The notes beneath the pieces were generated by a model. That model worked only from the letters and a program-made list of their open reading frames with translations. It was not told where the DNA came from and did no database searches. Positions 16,204 through 25,126 of a DNA stretch of 64,000 nt are shown piece by piece. The stretch's first letter is position 1, and each line of letters starts with the position of its first letter. This stretch comes from Armatimonas sp043757465 (GTDB lineage Bacteria > Armatimonadota > Armatimonadia > Armatimonadales > Armatimonadaceae): contig NZ_JAYVPL010000041.1 in the NCBI RefSeq assembly GCF_043757465.1, forward strand, positions 1 to 64,000, written 5' to 3'. A program made the translations under genes and the position numbers.

Positions 16204-18219
16204 ATGCGAATATTTCAGAGAGCCTTCCCCATGCTGGCTCTGGCGCTCACGCTGACGCCTGCCTTTGCTCAAGATCCCCTTCAAGAGCTTCGGCAGTACG
16301 ACTATCAGAACCGTAAGCCGCTAGACGCCATTTCGAAACAGATTGTCACGGCAGGCAAAGACAGCACAAAACTTGCCGCTCTGGAGATGGGGTTGGTGTC
16401 GGTGCTCCAGGATTCTCAGTCAACGCTGGGCGCTCGGCTTGAAGCCTGTACGTTTCTCAGCCGCATCGGAACCGTCCGCTCCGTGCCCGCGCTCGCCAAG
16501 CTCCTGGCCGATCCTGCAACCGCCAATATCGCCCGGCTGGCGCTGGAGCGCAATACGGATCCGGCGGCTGGCGTGGCGCTTCGGGCAGCGCTTGGCTCCG
16601 TGACCGGCGCTGCGCTGGTGGGGACGATCAACTCGCTGGGAAACCGTGGTGAGGTGTCGTCGGTGGCAAAGCTGAAGTCGCTGACTGCCAGCTCGGATTC
16701 GCTGGTCGCGGAGGCTGCTGTCACGGCACTTGGGAAGATTGCAACCCCGGCATCCGTGGCGGCGCTGCGCCTGGTGAAGAATACGGCTCTGCCCGCTGCT
16801 CCCGCACTGCTGAGTGTTGCCGGTAAGCTTGCTGTCGCGGGGAAGCGCAGTGATGCTCTGGGAGTCTACGAGAGCCTACTGGGTGGCAATCAGCCTGAGG
16901 TGATTCGGGCGGGCGCGCTGACGGGGCTGGTCGCACTGAACGCACCGCGTCTTGGCGAGCTGGCCCTGGCGCTCGCTCGCACCGCGCCCGAACCGGTGCT
17001 GCAACGCGTGGCCGGGCGGGTGCTTGGCATGCTTGCGGAACCCGAACGAGTGAAAGCGGCGGTTGCCGCCTTTCCCACTCTCACGGCACCAGCCCAGATC
17101 GCACTGCTGGCGGCGTGGTCGGACCGTAAAGAAGCGGCCGCAGCGGGCGTGACGACCGCGGCGCTAAATAGCACCGACCCTGAGGTACAGTCCGCCGCGA
17201 TCCAGGCTGCGATCCATGTCTGCGATGCCAGCGTGGTGCCCACTCTCGCGGAGCTTGCCAAGAGCGGCCCGGCGTCAAAAGTAGCTCGGGAGTCGCTGGC
17301 ACGGATGGGCGGCAAAGGTGTTGAAGAGGCACTTCTCAAACTTGCGGAGCAGGGTAACCTCGCCGTGATCGGTGTCCTTGGGCAGAGACCCAGCGCCAGT
17401 TCCACAGCGCGGCTGGTGACACTGGCCAGTGGCAAGGAGCCACGCTCGGCAGCAGCGGCCCTGAAAGTCTTGGAGAAAACCGCGAGCCTTGCGCAAGAGC
17501 CCGCACTGGTTGCGGTTTTAGTGGGCACGAGCGAGGATGATGTCCGCGATGCGGCTCAGGCAGCGGTTATTGCGATTGTTCAGCGCTCCGGCGATAAAGA
17601 GGGAGGCTCGGCACCACTGCTGGCCGCCATGAAAAGTGCTTCGCTCTCGGGCAAGTCAGCGCTTTTGAGTGCGCTCGCGGAGCTTGGTGGTGAGAGTGCT
17701 CTTGCCGTGCTCATTCAGGCCGCTACTTCGGGCGACGAGGAGCTGAGGAACGCCGCGCTCAGTGGGCTGGCTAATGCCTGGGGCGACTTGCGCGCCCTGC
17801 CGACATTGCTCAATATCGGCAAGAGCGCCACCGCAAAATCCGACCGCGTGCTTGCCCAGCGAGGCAGTTTGCGTTTGCTCGCTGCAGATGACAAGCTGCC
17901 TGCGGAGCAGAAACTCGCCCAACTGAGCGAACTATTTACCCTCACGGAGCGTCCAGAAGAGAAGCGCCAGGCACTGAGTGTCTTGCGCGAGGTGCGCTTG
18001 CCCGGAGCGGTGGCTCTTGCGGCAAAGGCACTCGATAACCCGGAGCTGGTGGCGGAGGCCGCAGACGCAATTTTGTATCTCGCGGCTCCGCAAAAAAAAG
18101 ATCGGAAATCGCTTAATGCCGTGACTGGCGCACAGACAAAAGCCGCGCTTGATAAAGTGCTTGCCACAAGCCAGGATGAGAAAGTCCGGGCGCTGGCGCA
18201 GAAACTGAGTGCACAATAA
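16204..18219 (+). CDS. Secreted HEAT-repeat protein
   Basis: A 671-residue protein with signal peptide MRIFQRAFPMLALALTLTPAFA followed by Q. The rest is a solenoid of about 30-40-residue alanine/leucine-rich helical repeats, recognisable in units such as SLVAEAAVTALGKIATPASV and DPEVQSAAIQAAIHVCDAS. This pattern is typical of PBS-lyase-type HEAT repeats that act as protein-binding scaffolds. No catalytic domain is visible. It starts 33 nt after the oxidoreductase gene and likely shares its transcript. It may hold periplasmic proteins together, but the partner is unknown. Confidence 0.85.
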   Translation: MRIFQRAFPMLALALTLTPAFAQDPLQELRQYDYQNRKPLDAISKQIVTAGKDSTKLAALEMGLVSVLQDSQSTLGARLEACTFLSRIGTVRSVPALAKLLADPATANIARLALERNTDPAAGVALRAALGSVTGAALVGTINSLGNRGEVSSVAKLKSLTASSDSLVAEAAVTALGKIATPASVAALRLVKNTALPAAPALLSVAGKLAVAGKRSDALGVYESLLGGNQPEVIRAGALTGLVALNAPRLGELALALARTAPEPVLQRVAGRVLGMLAEPERVKAAVAAFPTLTAPAQIALLAAWSDRKEAAAAGVTTAALNSTDPEVQSAAIQAAIHVCDASVVPTLAELAKSGPASKVARESLARMGGKGVEEALLKLAEQGNLAVIGVLGQRPSASSTARLVTLASGKEPRSAAAALKVLEKTASLAQEPALVAVLVGTSEDDVRDAAQAAVIAIVQRSGDKEGGSAPLLAAMKSASLSGKSALLSALAELGGESALAVLIQAATSGDEELRNAALSGLANAWGDLRALPTLLNIGKSATAKSDRVLAQRGSLRLLAADDKLPAEQKLAQLSELFTLTERPEEKRQALSVLREVRLPGAVALAAKALDNPELVAEAADAILYLAAPQKKDRKSLNAVTGAQTKAALDKVLATSQDEKVRALAQKLSAQ

Positions 18220-18230
18220 CGGAAACCAAA

Positions 18231-18272
18231 ACTGCTCCGACGAACTCTAAAAGGGGCAGTGAACTTGTTTTT
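18231..18272 (+). terminator. Possible weak terminator or attenuator
   Basis: ACTGCTCC and GGGGCAGT (one G-T pair) form an 8-bp stem with a 14-nt loop, followed by GAACTTGTTTTTAG. The loop is long and the T-run is displaced by six bases, so this would be weak at best. It separates the HEAT-repeat gene from the discoidin-like gene. Confidence 0.3.
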
Positions 18273-18302
18273 AGGAGAGTGAATAAATTGTATTTAACGG
18301 CT

Positions 18303-18968
18303 ATGAAAAAGAGATCTCTTTTCCTGGTGCTCACCACACTTGCCCTTGCTGGGGCCGCGCTTGCACAGGACTTGGTGCCACTACCAGCGGTCTTGCCTAA
18401 GCCGAACTTTATCGGGACGCCCTCAGATGCGCCCGCTGGAGCCAACGTCGAGAAACCACTCGGGAAGCCAAGGCCCATTCCTCAGGTACCAATGGGAACC
18501 GTCAATCTAGCGCTAAAAAAGAAAGTTACGGCGAGCAAAGCGCCCTACGAAGGCTCTCTTGATCTGATCACGGACGGTGACAAAGACGCTAAGCAAGGCA
18601 CCACTGTCGAGATGTACCCCAAGCTCCAGTGGATACAGATTGATCTGGGGGCACCCTCGGAACTCTCGTACGTTCTGGTCTGGCACTTCCATGAGCAGCC
18701 CGTTGTCTTCCGCGATGTGATCGTGCAGGTCTCCAACGATCCTAAGTTTGTGGAAGGGGTAACCACGCTCTACAACAACGATGCGGATAATAGCGCGGGG
18801 CTGGGAATTGGCAAAGACCGCGAGTACTTTGAGACGAGTGAGGGACGTCTGATCGCTGCCAACAAGGCCAAGGCACGCTATGTCCGGCTCTACAGTCGTG
18901 GCAGCACTTTCACCGACCCGCTGAACCGTTACACCGAAGTCGAGGTCTACGGCCTGCCGAGTAAATGA
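18303..18968 (+). CDS. Secreted discoidin (F5/8 type C)-like protein
   Basis: A 221-residue protein with signal peptide MKKRSLFLVLTTLALAGAALA. A carbohydrate-binding-type beta-sandwich follows: NLALKKKVTAS, then ITDGDKD, WIQIDLGAPSELSYVLVW and RYVRLYSRG, the characteristic order of F5/8 type C domains. Function is probably glycan or surface binding. The ATG at 18303 gives the cleanest signal peptide but lacks a ribosome binding site; a TTG at 18288, 10 nt after AGGAG, is a real alternative. The stop codon overlaps the ATG of the next gene, so the two are probably translationally coupled. Confidence 0.8.
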   Translation: MKKRSLFLVLTTLALAGAALAQDLVPLPAVLPKPNFIGTPSDAPAGANVEKPLGKPRPIPQVPMGTVNLALKKKVTASKAPYEGSLDLITDGDKDAKQGTTVEMYPKLQWIQIDLGAPSELSYVLVWHFHEQPVVFRDVIVQVSNDPKFVEGVTTLYNNDADNSAGLGIGKDREYFETSEGRLIAANKAKARYVRLYSRGSTFTDPLNRYTEVEVYGLPSK

Positions 18969-20482
18969 GGCATGGTTTCGCACTCGTTGCTGTCGTCTTT
19001 TTGATAGCGCTTGCGCTCGCTCTGCGACTGCCTCAGCTAGGAAACCGCCCCTTTCATGGGGATGAGGCAGTCCATGCGGTGAAGTTCCAGGAGCTCTGGG
19101 AGCACGGCAAATACGCCTACGATCCCAATGAGTTCCACGGCCCGACAATCTACTACGCCGCACTTCCATTCGTGGCCGCCAGTGGGCATCGCCTGTTTGC
19201 TGACATGCAGGAGTCGGATTTTCGGACAGCCATCGCGGTGCTCGGCGCCGCGACGGTTGGTTTGCTTCTGCTGCTCAAAAAGCCGCTCGGGCTACACGCA
19301 CTGCTCTGGTCTGGGCTCTTTCTCGCGCTCTCTCCCGCCTTTGTCTTCTATAGCCGCTACTTCATCCAGGAAGTCTTTCTCGCCGCCTTCACACTGGGCT
19401 TTCTCGGCTTTGCCTTGCGCGGCTCCGCAGTGGGCGCGGGGATCTTCGCCGGGCTGATGTTCGCTACCAAAGAGACGGCGTCGCTCTCGTTGTTCGCGGC
19501 AGGAATCGCCTGGTTCTTCGCACTCCGCGAGGGCAAGACACTCGCCTGGCGTCCGATTCTGCTCACGATCACCATCGCGCTGGCGGTTGCCTATCTCTTC
19601 CTCTCGGGCTTTTTCACCAATCCCGCGGGGCCGCTTGGGTACCTGCAAACCTACACGCCCTGGCTCCGGCGCGCGGGCGGGACGGATCTTCACAAGCACC
19701 CGTGGCACTACTACCTCGCGCTTCTGACCTGGCATCCTGGCACAAAGGGAATGGTCTGGAGCGAGGGACTGATCCTCGCACTTGGGATGGTGGGGGCTGC
19801 GCTGAAATTCCGCACCCGGTTTGGACGCTTTTTGACGCTCTACACGCTGCTGCTCACCGGAATCTACGCGGTGATCCCGTATAAAACGCCCTGGTGTCTG
19901 CTGAACTTTCTGCTTCCCTGGACTCTCTTAGCCGGGCTTGGTGCGGCCGGGATTGTGGATGCCACCCGCTCGAAATCGTTGAAAACCCTTGCCGTGCTGC
20001 TGCTCTTGCTGGGCGCAGCGCAGCTCGGCTGGCAGGCGTACAAGACAAGTTTTGTCTTCCAGAACGACACCCACAACCCCTATATCTACTCCCCAACCCT
20101 CCCCGATGCGGATCGGTTTCGGACGCAGCTTGAGGCACTGGCGCAGGGGCACCCAGATAAATTCAAGATGGTGATCCAAGTGGTCTCCAAGGACGGCTAC
20201 TACTGGCCGCTTCCATGGTACCTGCGGCGCTTTAACGTGGACAAGATCGGCTACTACACGCAGGTTCCAGAGACGCTTTTCGCACCCATCGTGCTGGCAT
20301 CGCCAGAGTTCGATGAGACTCTAACACCACGCTTAAAGGGGCATGTCATGACTGGCTTTGTCGGCCTGCGCTCCGGGGTGATGTTCCAGACCTTCGTCGA
20401 GCAGGGGCTCTGGGAGGCGTATCTCAAGAAAAATGGCCCGGTCAAAGATGAGCGCGAAGACACCTGGGTACCATCGCACTGA
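18965..20482 (+). CDS. Agl23-type (TIGR03663-like) multi-pass membrane protein
   Basis: A 505-residue integral membrane protein with an N-terminal helix followed by RPFHGDEAVHAVKFQELWE. The DEA within the first periplasmic loop is the hallmark of GT-C/PMT-type glycosyltransferase-like proteins, and the GDEAVHAVK version matches the flippase activity-associated Agl23 family. About ten hydrophobic segments occur through residue 350, then a soluble C-terminal domain. The probable role is lipid-linked sugar transfer or handling at the membrane. ATGA overlap with the discoidin-like gene suggests the two act on the same surface glycan. Confidence 0.85.
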   Translation: MRHGFALVAVVFLIALALALRLPQLGNRPFHGDEAVHAVKFQELWEHGKYAYDPNEFHGPTIYYAALPFVAASGHRLFADMQESDFRTAIAVLGAATVGLLLLLKKPLGLHALLWSGLFLALSPAFVFYSRYFIQEVFLAAFTLGFLGFALRGSAVGAGIFAGLMFATKETASLSLFAAGIAWFFALREGKTLAWRPILLTITIALAVAYLFLSGFFTNPAGPLGYLQTYTPWLRRAGGTDLHKHPWHYYLALLTWHPGTKGMVWSEGLILALGMVGAALKFRTRFGRFLTLYTLLLTGIYAVIPYKTPWCLLNFLLPWTLLAGLGAAGIVDATRSKSLKTLAVLLLLLGAAQLGWQAYKTSFVFQNDTHNPYIYSPTLPDADRFRTQLEALAQGHPDKFKMVIQVVSKDGYYWPLPWYLRRFNVDKIGYYTQVPETLFAPIVLASPEFDETLTPRLKGHVMTGFVGLRSGVMFQTFVEQGLWEAYLKKNGPVKDEREDTWVPSH

Positions 20483-20532
20483 GGCTGAAGAGGCGACAGC
20501 GAGAGCCCAACTTGTGGTAAGAGGATTCGAAG

Positions 20533-21174
20533 ATGCCAGATAACACCCACCCACTTTTTAAAGCGTTTGACACTAACAACGATGGTAAGCTAAGCCGGGA
20601 GGAGCTTCCCGAGCTGCTTCGGCCCGCATTTGACCGGATGGACACCAATGGCGATGGCTTTCTCTCGCCCGCCGAAGAGTCCGCCGCGCGCGGTGCGGCA
20701 GCGCATGTGCAGATCGAGGCCACACCGCTCCAGCGCTTTACCACTGCACTCTCCGTGCGCGGAACCAGTGTTGCCGTACCGATTCCTTTTGATCCCAATG
20801 ACACGTGGGGGCCAAGAGAGCGCCACGATGTCACGGGAACTCTCGGAGGGCACCCCGTTCGCGGCCCACTCCAATCCGACCGCGACGGTTTTATTCTCCT
20901 GCTTGGCCCGGCATTTCGACGTGATTCCCAGCTTGATCTGAGCGCCGATGTTGAAGTGGAGCTCTCGCCCGAAGGCCCACAGCTCTACGAACTCTCTTCG
21001 GACTTCCGTGATGCAATTATCGCTGTCCCCGAAGCAAGGGCTTTCTTCGAATCTATTCCGACGTTCTACCGAAAAAATTATGTCCGCTGGATCGAAGCTG
21101 CCAAGCGCCCTGAAACCCGCACCAAGCGCATCACGGAAGCCGTCGAGCTGCTCCGAAATAAACAGCGCCGCTAG
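20533..21174 (+). CDS. EF-hand pair fused to DUF1905/YdeI-like domain
   Basis: A 213-residue protein with no signal peptide. Two canonical EF-hand calcium loops lie at the N-terminus: DTNNDGKLSREE (13-24) and DTNGDGFLSPAEE (37-49), both with complete ligands. Residues about 75-135 resemble DUF1905, and the C-terminus (RAFFESIPTFYRKNYVRWI, then KRITEAVELL) is the YdeI/OmpD-associated module found behind DUF1905 in many bacteria. YdeI-type modules have been linked to peptide and bacteriocin resistance, so calcium could gate that function, but this is inference. AGAGGA lies 8 nt before the ATG. The stop overlaps by 4 nt the stop of the convergent MFS gene. Confidence 0.8.
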   Translation: MPDNTHPLFKAFDTNNDGKLSREELPELLRPAFDRMDTNGDGFLSPAEESAARGAAAHVQIEATPLQRFTTALSVRGTSVAVPIPFDPNDTWGPRERHDVTGTLGGHPVRGPLQSDRDGFILLLGPAFRRDSQLDLSADVEVELSPEGPQLYELSSDFRDAIIAVPEARAFFESIPTFYRKNYVRWIEAAKRPETRTKRITEAVELLRNKQRR

Positions 21175-22424
21175 CTCGCCGCCTGTCTTTCATCGGGTTC
21201 ATCGCGCAGATCAGGAAGCATCAGGGCAAAGCACATTGCCAGGAAAAACAGGGGGCTGAGCGCGATCAAAGAGAGGCGCATATCGCCGACAGGGTTGATC
21301 AGAACAAAGAAAACCGTGCCCGCTGCCGCGAAGATCCGTCCGATATTATAGCAAAATCCCGCCCCCGTCGTTCGCAAGAGTGTGGGGAAAAGGGGCGGTA
21401 GGTACATCGTGAAGAGCGCGAATACCCCTGAAAAGAACCCAACAACGGGCAGGAAAGGCAGAAGCGCGGCGGCGCTACGGGGGACGATGTACGCGGCGGT
21501 GTTGGCAAGGCAGAAGCCCAGAAGCATGACGGCGATTGCGGCTCTGTAGCCTAGTTTCCGGGCGAGAAACCCGGCGAAGTAGTTCCCTAGAATCGAGATG
21601 CCGATGATCCACCCGAATGTCTTACTGGCGAGCTGCGTGATCGCGAGCTTATCCATCGCCTGTACCTCCGGGAGGCTACGCAGGTGCTGGAGATGCCAGA
21701 ACTGAAACGCCCACCAGGCCGTGAGTGAGGTGGAACAGACCGCGACGACCCGTAGCGTGGTTGTGAGAACCGGGGGGCGGAACAGATCGGCGATGCCAGG
21801 CGCCTTCTCGTCTTTCTCTTTAGCGGCTTTCCACTCGTCGGGCTCGGGGACATTTTTACGGATCCAGAAGACGAAGAGGGCTGGGAGAATTCCCACCAGG
21901 AAAACCCAGCGCTCGTTGCCCGCCATGAGGTAGGTGGTGAGAGTCGCTAGGAGCACGCCGATATTCACGCCCGTCTGGAGTGTCGCCGCCAGCCAGCCGC
22001 GCCAGCTCTTGGGCCACGTCTCCGAGAGCAGTGCGGAGCCCACAGCCCACTCCCCACCGATTCCGAGTGCAGCGATAAATCGGAAAATAAGAAGCTGTTG
22101 CCAGGTCTGCGCCACCGACGACAGTCCGGTAAACACCGCGTAGGTGAGGATCGTCAAGCTCAGCGAGCGGCTCCTGCCCAAAATATCACCCAACCGTCCA
22201 AAGAACGCACCGCCCAGCGCCCAGCCCACCAAAAAGGCTGCCTGAATGTAGGCAGCTTTCTCTTTAACATCGGGAGATGTTGTCGAAGAGCTCTGGAGCA
22301 AAAGTGCCACGAATACCGGGGCGACGACGGTGTAGAGATGGATATCTAAGCCGTCGAAGAGCCAGCCGAGCCAGGCGGCGATGCCGGATTTCCACTGCTG
22401 TGGAGAGATTGATTTTAGAGTCAT
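21171..22424 (-). CDS. MFS transporter (sugar acid/metabolite:H+ type)
   Basis: A 417-residue transporter with 12 predicted membrane helices. The opening AAWLGWLFDGLDIHLYTVVAPV resembles the WxxDxFDxxxxxxxxP signature of the metabolite/sialate:H+ symporter group. GRLGDILGRSRSL is the conserved loop 2-3 MFS motif. It probably imports an organic acid or sugar acid with protons. Its ATG overlaps the stop of the CAP-domain gene (ATGA), and that gene overlaps the SDR gene, so SDR, CAP protein and transporter form one tight minus-strand operon starting near 24393. Confidence 0.9.
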   Translation of the reverse strand: MTLKSISPQQWKSGIAAWLGWLFDGLDIHLYTVVAPVFVALLLQSSSTTSPDVKEKAAYIQAAFLVGWALGGAFFGRLGDILGRSRSLSLTILTYAVFTGLSSVAQTWQQLLIFRFIAALGIGGEWAVGSALLSETWPKSWRGWLAATLQTGVNIGVLLATLTTYLMAGNERWVFLVGILPALFVFWIRKNVPEPDEWKAAKEKDEKAPGIADLFRPPVLTTTLRVVAVCSTSLTAWWAFQFWHLQHLRSLPEVQAMDKLAITQLASKTFGWIIGISILGNYFAGFLARKLGYRAAIAVMLLGFCLANTAAYIVPRSAAALLPFLPVVGFFSGVFALFTMYLPPLFPTLLRTTGAGFCYNIGRIFAAAGTVFFVLINPVGDMRLSLIALSPLFFLAMCFALMLPDLRDEPDERQAAS

Positions 22425-23623
22425 TTCTTTTTTTTCTTAGGCGGTGGGGCCGGGGTTGGCTTGGGGGCTGGGGCCGGTTTTACGGTGGGTTTAGGCGGGG
22501 GGGACGGCGCAACAGCCTTTCCGGTGGTGAACTGCCAGGAGCGTGCCGTCTCCCGCCCATTCCCTTCTTTTACGACAATGTGTGCACGGTAGGTGGTGAG
22601 AGGCAGAAGCGGCTGCTTGGGAATCAGCAGGATCATGTCGTCGAGCTCACTATCGTTGCTGGGAGAGTTTGTGTAGCACGCAACAGGGATATTGTTCAGG
22701 CCGGTGAGCGCGGCCTCAACCAGCTCGGGTTTTTCGGTGACTCCGTAGAGATGGAGCGTGATTGGATAGCCCGTCGTTCGGGCGGCACCCGGGTAGAGCC
22801 GGAGGGGGTCGGGAGTCTCGGTGTCGGTCCACTGGACATTCACATCGAGCTGGCCGTCTGCCGGGTAAACCAGGACTTCTCTGCCTGTACTCGCTCCACA
22901 AAGCACCGTGACACGATCCCCGGCGATTCCCACTCCTGCGGGAAATGCCCCTGGCTGGAGCAAGGCAGCGCGGTGGTAGGGGGCATCCACCAGACTCTGA
23001 ACCGAGGCCAGTGCGCTGGGCCCCTGGGCCACGACCTCATAGCACGGATCATAGAACCCCGCCTTCTCTGCGCGCTCACCGGGAGTGGCGGCGTAGAACT
23101 CAGATTTCTCGGGCTGCTGCGCGTGGGTGAGCTCCAGCTTGTTGGCCCAGAGATAGCGGCTGTGGCGGGCGGCTGCCAGGCAGAGTGCAGGCTGAAGGAC
23201 GGCGTCTGACAGGAGTGCGGCACGCCGGAGGTGATTGAGATGCGTGAGGGTGTCTTGCTGGGCGCTATCCGGGGCGGGGGGCGGGGGAGGACTGAGCACA
23301 CGGGTGAACTCCCACTCCATATCCACCCCTTTGTCGTTGGAGAGCCAGACCTCGCAGACAGCCTTCACAGGGCCTAAGGGAAGCGGCTCCTGAGGTTCCC
23401 CGATAATACTATGGCTCTCGTTGTCATAGCGAGTGGGAATGGGCTGGCCATTGACACGCATTTGAATCCGGCGTAGCTGTGCGCCCTTGGGCTGCATTTG
23501 CCAGACCAAGACGGGCTTCTCCAGTGGCGTCTTACCCTGGGGACGCGGCTCGGAGCCTTCCCAGAGGTTCTGTTGAGGCATGGAAAGTACGAACAGAAGC
23601 GCTGCCAGAGCCAGTCGTTTCAC
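22421..23623 (-). CDS. Secreted CAP/SCP-domain protein with Pro/Lys-rich tail
   Basis: A 400-residue protein starting at GTG (23623), which overlaps the TGA of the SDR gene. The signal peptide is KRLALAALLFVLSMPQQ. A CAP-like region spans about residues 135-255: HLNHLRRAALLSDAVLQPAL, AAARHSRYLWANKLELTHAQ and GERAEKAGF follow the family pattern of helix, histidine-containing helix and G-E-R-A. An Ig-like beta-rich domain follows, and the protein ends in a proline/alanine-rich tail with a run of lysines. CAP proteins are extracellular and some are peptidases or lipid binders; the exact role here is unknown. Confidence 0.75.
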   Translation of the reverse strand: MKRLALAALLFVLSMPQQNLWEGSEPRPQGKTPLEKPVLVWQMQPKGAQLRRIQMRVNGQPIPTRYDNESHSIIGEPQEPLPLGPVKAVCEVWLSNDKGVDMEWEFTRVLSPPPPPAPDSAQQDTLTHLNHLRRAALLSDAVLQPALCLAAARHSRYLWANKLELTHAQQPEKSEFYAATPGERAEKAGFYDPCYEVVAQGPSALASVQSLVDAPYHRAALLQPGAFPAGVGIAGDRVTVLCGASTGREVLVYPADGQLDVNVQWTDTETPDPLRLYPGAARTTGYPITLHLYGVTEKPELVEAALTGLNNIPVACYTNSPSNDSELDDMILLIPKQPLLPLTTYRAHIVVKEGNGRETARSWQFTTGKAVAPSPPPKPTVKPAPAPKPTPAPPPKKKKK

Positions 23624-24393
23624 CGCATCTCCTGTCCACCCGTAACATTGAGTGCCTGCCCGGTCATGTAGCCCGCGTCCTCGGTGCACAGAAAAACCAC
23701 CACACCTGCGATATCTGCATAGGTCGCGCTGCGTCCGAGCGGCACCTGCGACTCATATTTTTCTCGTACTTGCTCTTTCGTGAGCGCTTGGGTTTGGCTG
23801 TACTGTCCAAACAGTGAGTCTTGCCAGAGTGTGCCGTCCAGTAAGTTGCCGGGGCAGACACAGTTTACGCGTACCCCATGGGGGGCCATATCCAGCGCGA
23901 GGCTCTGCGTTAGTCCGATCCCACCGAACTTACTGGCTGCGTACGCTGAGTTGCGCAGGCTACCTTTCTTGCCCGATTTTGAGTTGATCTGCACAATACA
24001 GCCACTTTTCTGCTGCGCCATTTGTTTACATGCCGCCTGCGCTGAGATAAAGTAGCCGCCTAGATTGACATCAATGACTCTTTTCCATTTTTCGGGATCA
24101 AACTCGCACACATCGCCCGCGATCAGGATTCCGGCGTTGGCGATCAGAATATCGAGCTTACCAAATTCCGCCACGGCGCGTGCCACCATCGCCTCACAGT
24201 CAGACGCGCTTGTCACATCCGCACGCATGCCAATCGCACTTCCGCCGATTTTCGTCGCCGCCAGAACTGCTTTTTCCTCGCTCAGGTCCGCCAGAAGCAC
24301 GGAGCAGCCTTCACTTGCCAGACGTTGTGCGAGTGCCTCTCCGAGCCCCTGGGCCGCCCCAGTCACGATTACTGATTTTCCTTGAAGTCGCAT
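23620..24393 (-). CDS. SDR dehydrogenase related to sorbitol-6-phosphate dehydrogenase
   Basis: A 257-residue classical short-chain dehydrogenase with cofactor loop TGAAQGLG (11-18), NAG (86-88), catalytic Ser in INSKSGKKGS, and Tyr151/Lys155 in YAASK. The stretches INSKSGK, KFGGIGLTQSLALD and NVTGGQ.M closely follow the SrlD (sorbitol-6-phosphate 2-dehydrogenase) pattern, so a polyol or polyol-phosphate is a reasonable substrate guess. First gene of a three-gene operon with the CAP protein and the MFS transporter. It is divergent from the phosphoribosyltransferase gene, with only 33 nt between starts. Confidence 0.9.
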   Translation of the reverse strand: MRLQGKSVIVTGAAQGLGEALAQRLASEGCSVLLADLSEEKAVLAATKIGGSAIGMRADVTSASDCEAMVARAVAEFGKLDILIANAGILIAGDVCEFDPEKWKRVIDVNLGGYFISAQAACKQMAQQKSGCIVQINSKSGKKGSLRNSAYAASKFGGIGLTQSLALDMAPHGVRVNCVCPGNLLDGTLWQDSLFGQYSQTQALTKEQVREKYESQVPLGRSATYADIAGVVVFLCTEDAGYMTGQALNVTGGQEMR

Positions 24394-24412
24394 AGAACAG
24401 AATTATAACCGA

Positions 24413-24418
24413 TAAAAT
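24413..24418 (+). promoter_or_regulatory. Possible leaderless -10 box of the phosphoribosyltransferase gene
   Basis: TAAAAT lies 8 nt before the ATG at 24427, within a 33-nt divergent intergenic gap. The intervening AGGG could instead act as a weak ribosome binding site if transcription started further upstream. Confidence 0.45.
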
Positions 24419-24426
24419 AGGGCAGT

Positions 24427-25041
24427 ATGGCTATTTTTAGTGCGGATTTCGCCCTGCGGGAGAACTTAGAGAAGATCGTCGCACTTGGCGATTATCTGGC
24501 GATCAAGCAAAACTTAGAGACCCAGGGCATGCTGCGTTTTGTGCAGGAGGGCGGAGAGAGCGGCTACAGTGCGCGTCAGCTCAAAGACGCTGAGGCTTCC
24601 GCCAAGCTCACGCGCTGGATTGATGCCCTGAGCAACGAGCGCAAGTGGCCGATTAAGCGCTTCACGGAGCAAATCGCCCCGATGCTCGCTGAGGGAATCG
24701 CGGTTGCCGTCGCGCCGTCGCACAACCCGTTTACGACCGATACCCCCATTCGAGCACTGGCACAGAAGCTCGCCGAGTCTGGGGAGCGCGTGGATGCCAC
24801 AGGGTGCTTGGTGCGCCATACCAAAATTCGGCGTATCGGCTACGGTGGGCCCAGCTACATGCACTTGCATCAGGAGACGATTCGGGTAGAGAACGAGGTG
24901 CTGTTTTTCGGCAAGCCCGTGTTGCTCCTCGACGACATCGCGCGCTCTGGGGCCACTCTGCGTGCTTGTCGCCGCCTTCTACTCGACCACGGAGCTGCGG
25001 AGGTACAGATGCTTGTGCTGGGACGTGTTTGGAGAGGCTAA
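24427..25041 (+). CDS. Phosphoribosyltransferase-family protein
   Basis: A 204-residue protein whose C-terminal half carries VLLLDDIARSGATL, the PRPP-binding loop (two acidic residues followed by a small-residue loop) of type I phosphoribosyltransferases. The preceding IAVAVAPSHNPF and the RHTKIRRIGYGG stretch resemble ComF-like members. The N-terminal 80 residues match nothing I know. The physiological base substrate is not predictable; some ComF-like proteins serve in DNA uptake instead. The gene appears monocistronic. Confidence 0.75.
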   Translation: MAIFSADFALRENLEKIVALGDYLAIKQNLETQGMLRFVQEGGESGYSARQLKDAEASAKLTRWIDALSNERKWPIKRFTEQIAPMLAEGIAVAVAPSHNPFTTDTPIRALAQKLAESGERVDATGCLVRHTKIRRIGYGGPSYMHLHQETIRVENEVLFFGKPVLLLDDIARSGATLRACRRLLLDHGAAEVQMLVLGRVWRG

Positions 25042-25087
25042 CCTGAAATGCCCCCCTTTAGGGCTATCGCATTGTTCTGTGTTCCTC

Positions 25088-25093
25088 TATACT
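25088..25093 (+). promoter_or_regulatory. Candidate -10 box of the PEP-CTERM/cyclase operon
   Basis: TATACT 33 nt before the ATG at 25127 would give a short 5' UTR containing AAGGA (25113-25117). No clear -35 is present at the right spacing, so this is a weak call. Confidence 0.35.
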
Positions 25094-25126
25094 TTGGAAT
25101 ATCTCTAGAAATAAGGAACAATGACA

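Noticed and set aside
22277..23209. 310-codon plus-strand open frame
   Set aside because: Antisense to the MFS and CAP-domain genes, with no family features.
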